DNA of 7,161 bases from Gammaproteobacteria bacterium (GTDB taxonomy: Bacteria; Pseudomonadota; Gammaproteobacteria; Competibacterales; Competibacteraceae). How positions within the stretch are numbered: position 1 is the stretch's first letter; every line of letters starts with the position of its first letter. The notes under the pieces were generated by a model. It did no database searches, had not been told where the DNA came from, and saw nothing but the letters and a program-made list of their open reading frames with translations. Shown here in pieces: positions 4,500 through 7,161 of this stretch. The position numbers were made by a program, and so were the translations under genes. The DNA lies in assembly GCA_020047885.1 (NCBI GenBank), contig JAIFNF010000054.1, forward strand, positions 1 through 7,161, given 5' to 3'.

Positions 4500-7161
4500 T
4501 TATTGCGGCGGGTCGAGGAACCGTTCGGGATCGGCATCCTGCTGTTCTACAGGAGCCTGTTTCGTCGATTCTGCCGGTTCCAGCGGCTCCACTAGCGGTT
4601 CCGCGGTAGCAGGCGCTTCATTGGCTGGAACGCTGTCCTCGACTACTTCGGCTACTTCGGCTACCTCAACCGGGGCTTCCTCAACAGCCGGTTCCACGAC
4701 TGCTGGTTCTAGCACCATCGGCGTCTCCTCAATGGACACGTCTTCAACCGCCGGTTCCACGACCGTCACTTCTGGCGCAACCGATAGCTCGCTGACCACG
4801 GGTTCTACAACGATGGCTTCGGGTTCACTGACGCCAGGCGCAGAGATTGCCACTTCATGAAGCGCCGGTTCGACCCATTCAAGCGTTTCAGTCGGTGGCG
4901 CCGGGATCTCGGTCCATGCCTCAGTCTCTCCTTCAGCTTCAGCGACGGGTGGAATGGGCGTTGCCACCACCGGCGGCGGCGCCACCTCCCGCTCGTCGTC
5001 AACGACCGGGTATTCCAGCCGGGGCGGTGGCGGTACGGGTAATTCGTCAGCCGACTCCACCGCAACTGCCGGCGCAACTTCTGGCATAACGTCTGGCACG
5101 GTGGTGGCGGAGGCTTTAGACGCGGCTTCAGCGGCCGCCGCCGCCAGAATCTCGCGAGGCAGGCGCGGGCGGCCACTGCGAATCCGGCGTTGCGGCACGG
5201 CCGCATGGGGCGCCGTCGCAGGCATCGGTGTTGGGGGCGTTGGCGTGGCGACTTCAGCGGGTACTTCAACCGGCAGTTCAGCGCGAACGACCTCGGATTC
5301 TGCCACCGCTTCTGCTTCAGTCCCGGGCTGATTAGTTGCCTCGCCACGCCGCCGCCGCCGCCCTCCACGCCGACCACGCCGGTTACGATTGTTGCCGTCC
5401 TCATCGGTTTCAGCGGCGGCCGCCGTTTCCTCCAGAGCCTCATCGGCACGGGTCACGATCGGTTCAAACGTTTTTGGCAATTCCGGTAACCCGGTTTCTA
5501 CTGGCGTCGGCGGGAGGGCAGCGACTGGAGCCACTGTGGGTTTGGCCGTGGGCGTTGCCACCGCCGGTTCTATCTCAGGTCGCCGCCCTGGTCGTTCACG
5601 ACGTTGCCGTTCAGGTTTGGGGGGCCGATTGCTGGGCCGCGCCGGACGCTCTTCTTTGGGCGATGGCAGTTCTTGCGGTGGCTGTCCAAACAGATTGCCC
5701 CACAACCACCGGAAAAAGCTGTGATCCGCCTCGGGCTTGACGGCGGGCACTGGCGGCGGCGGCGGTACCGGGGTCGTGGGCGCGACGCCCTTGACCGCCG
5801 GCTCCTCGCCGAGATCGCGGATCGTGGCGCTGGCGGGCGACTCGTACTGTTCCTCGTAATCTTCAGCCAGGTTATACGACAGCCGCTGGGCTTCCGACAG
5901 ATCTTCAACCCGCAACCGACTGAGCTTGTAGTGCGGGGTATCCAGCGATTCGTTGGGAATCAGCAGGACGCCGACCTTCAGGCGCTGTTCAATGACGCGA
6001 ATGGCATCACGCTTTTCGTTGAGCAGGAAGGTGGCGACTTTAACCGGCAGTTGCACGACGACCCGTCCGGTCTTGTCCTTCATCGCTTCTTCTTGGATCA
6101 AGCGCAGAACGCTCAAAGCCAGTGATTCGACATTACGGATGGTGCCCTGACCGTTGCAGCGCGGGCAGATGACATGGCTGGCTTCATCCAGCGACGGACG
6201 CAGCCGTTGCCGGGACATTTCCAGCAGGCCAAATCGGGAAATTCGCCCCACTTGCACCCGGGCGCGATCCACTTTCAACGCATCGCGCAGCCGGTTTTCG
6301 ACCTCGCGCTGGTTGCGGGCGATGCCCATGTCAATGAAGTCAATAACGATCAATCCGCCCAAATCGCGCAGGCGCATCTGCCGGGCAATTTCATCTGCCG
6401 CCTCCAGATTGGTGGTCAGCGCGGTTTCTTCAATGTCACTGCCCTTGGTCGCGCGCGCCGAGTTGATATCGACCGACACCATCGCTTCGGTGTAGTCGAT
6501 GACGATCGCGCCGCCAGAGGGCAGATTGACCTCACGCTGGTAGGCGGTCTCAATCTGTGATTCGATCTGAAAGCGGGTGAAGAGGGGGATATTGTCCTGA
6601 TATTGCTTGAGCTTGCTCAGGTTATGCGGCATCACCTGCTGCACAAATTCCTGCGCTTGCCGGTAGACTGCCGGGTTGTCGATGACGATTTCCCCGACAT
6701 CGGCGCGCAAGTAGTCGCGCAGGGCGCGGATGATGATGTTGCTTTCCTGGTAGATCAGGAACGGCGCTCGCTTTTGCGAGGAAGCGGTTTCAATGGCTCG
6801 CCACAGGTTCAGCAGATAGTCCAGATCCCATTGCAACTCTTCCTGCGAGCGACCTACGCCGGCGGTGCGCACGATCAGCCCCATCCCGTCGGGAATGTTG
6901 AGGCTGCTCATGATCTCGCGGATTTCCTGACGGTCCTCGCCTTCGATGCGCCGGGATACGCCGCCCGCACGGGGATTATTGGGCATCAGCACCAGGTAAC
7001 GGCCGGCCAGGCTGATGAAGGTGGTGAGCGCTGCGCCTTTATTGCCGCGTTCCTCCTTCTCCACCTGAACCACGATGTCCTGGCCTTCCCGCATGGCTTC
7101 GCGAATACTCGGACGCCCGCCTTCAGTGGCATGGGGATCGAAGTTGCTGCGGTTGATTTCC
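4500..7161 (-). CDS. rne: Ribonuclease E, C-terminal 886 residues (N-terminus off the right edge)
   Basis: The frame is open from the right edge to TAA at 4500. Entry residues [11 protein letters not shown] lead into the S1/5'-sensor region. VRTAGVG (R, T codons at 6864-6869) matches the E. coli 5'-monophosphate pocket R169/T170. The catalytic aspartates lie in [11 protein letters not shown] (codon 6468-6470, E. coli D303) and VIDFIDM (6339-6341, D346). The zinc link is CPRC (6156-6167, C404/C407). These offsets agree with E. coli, so about 71-72 residues are missing and the full protein is near 958. RNase E makes the rate-limiting cut in mRNA decay and processes rRNA and tRNA. After the small domain comes an aromatic amphipathic helix [12 protein letters not shown] (5685-5720), probably the membrane anchor. 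Arg-rich RNA-binding stretches follow at about 5574-5651 and 5343-5390, then a Pro/Glu/Val/Ala-rich disordered tail that would serve as degradosome scaffold. It is convergent with the phosphatase. The promoter and 5' UTR lie outside the window. Confidence 0.97.
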   Translation of the reverse strand, partial: EINRSNFDPHATEGGRPSIREAMREGQDIVVQVEKEERGNKGAALTTFISLAGRYLVLMPNNPRAGGVSRRIEGEDRQEIREIMSSLNIPDGMGLIVRTAGVGRSQEELQWDLDYLLNLWRAIETASSQKRAPFLIYQESNIIIRALRDYLRADVGEIVIDNPAVYRQAQEFVQQVMPHNLSKLKQYQDNIPLFTRFQIESQIETAYQREVNLPSGGAIVIDYTEAMVSVDINSARATKGSDIEETALTTNLEAADEIARQMRLRDLGGLIVIDFIDMGIARNQREVENRLRDALKVDRARVQVGRISRFGLLEMSRQRLRPSLDEASHVICPRCNGQGTIRNVESLALSVLRLIQEEAMKDKTGRVVVQLPVKVATFLLNEKRDAIRVIEQRLKVGVLLIPNESLDTPHYKLSRLRVEDLSEAQRLSYNLAEDYEEQYESPASATIRDLGEEPAVKGVAPTTPVPPPPPVPAVKPEADHSFFRWLWGNLFGQPPQELPSPKEERPARPSNRPPKPERQRRERPGRRPEIEPAVATPTAKPTVAPVAALPPTPVETGLPELPKTFEPIVTRADEALEETAAAAETDEDGNNRNRRGRRGGRRRRRGEATNQPGTEAEAVAESEVVRAELPVEVPAEVATPTPPTPMPATAPHAAVPQRRIRSGRPRLPREILAAAAAEAASKASATTVPDVMPEVAPAVAVESADELPVPPPPRLEYPVVDDEREVAPPPVVATPIPPVAEAEGETEAWTEIPAPPTETLEWVEPALHEVAISAPGVSEPEAIVVEPVVSELSVAPEVTVVEPAVEDVSIEETPMVLEPAVVEPAVEEAPVEVAEVAEVVEDSVPANEAPATAEPLVEPLEPAESTKQAPVEQQDADPERFLDPPQ
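4641..4810 (-). repeat. Degenerate Val-Glu-Pro repeats in the RNase E tail
   Basis: Two 23-bp stretches at 4678-4700 and 4741-4763 match at 21 of 23 positions, 63 bp (21 codons) apart, and encode VVEPAVE. A weaker VVEPVVSE copy lies nearby. Three 9-bp near-copies (about 4642-4668) encode VAEVAEVVE. The repeats are in frame and fit slippage in a disordered, acidic, low-complexity tail. Confidence 0.7.

Noticed and set aside
4805..5449. Minus-strand 214-codon frame within rne, rich in Arg and Pro
   Set aside because: It is an out-of-frame reading of the repetitive rne tail; GC-rich low-complexity DNA yields such open frames by default.
5604..6125. Plus-strand 173-codon frame antisense to rne
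   Set aside because: It overlaps the conserved zinc-link and small-domain part of RNase E on the other strand and has no motifs of its own.

Overview
The window reads as ordinary chromosomal DNA of a GC-rich proteobacterium, most likely a gammaproteobacterium. The RNase E core is very close to the enterobacterial enzyme. The Uma2 (DUF820) gene with a coiled-coil tail and the MoxR/VWA pair recall sulfur- or polyphosphate-type gammaproteobacteria such as the Thiotrichales or Competibacteraceae. That placement is inference from remembered protein similarity, not a search. All six genes share a similar GC-rich codon style, and I see no tRNA, rRNA, CRISPR array, transposase or phage gene.

Left block (1-2748, minus strand). 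Three genes read leftward in the order moxR-type AAA+ ATPase, Uma2-family PD-(D/E)XK-like protein, and VWA (CoxE-like) protein, which runs off the left edge. The gaps are only 48 and 26 bp, so they look like one transcription unit. MoxR ATPases and VWA proteins normally work as a pair, a chaperone or remodelling machine. The odd element is the Uma2 gene lodged between them. It ends in a coiled-coil tail built from a 42-bp tandem repeat.

Middle (2749-2933). This is a 185-bp AT-rich divergent promoter region. A perfect TATAAT faces the moxR operon, and a 20-bp imperfect palindrome abuts and overlaps it. The rightward promoter is not obvious.

Right of the middle (2934-4449, plus strand). A CysK-type cysteine synthase is followed after 55 bp by a low-molecular-weight protein tyrosine phosphatase that starts with GTG. 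The two are probably cotranscribed.

Right block (4500-7161, minus strand). This is the C-terminal 886 residues of RNase E (rne), convergent with the phosphatase. Catalytic aspartates, 5'-phosphate sensor, zinc link, an aromatic membrane-targeting helix, two arginine-rich RNA-binding stretches and a long Pro/Glu/Val-rich tail are all visible. The 50-bp convergent gap holds a short GC-rich hairpin resembling a widespread intergenic repeat.

The most noteworthy arrangement is moxR-uma2-vwa. I do not see convincing evidence of a wholly new system here, and the Uma2 insertion may be a passenger.
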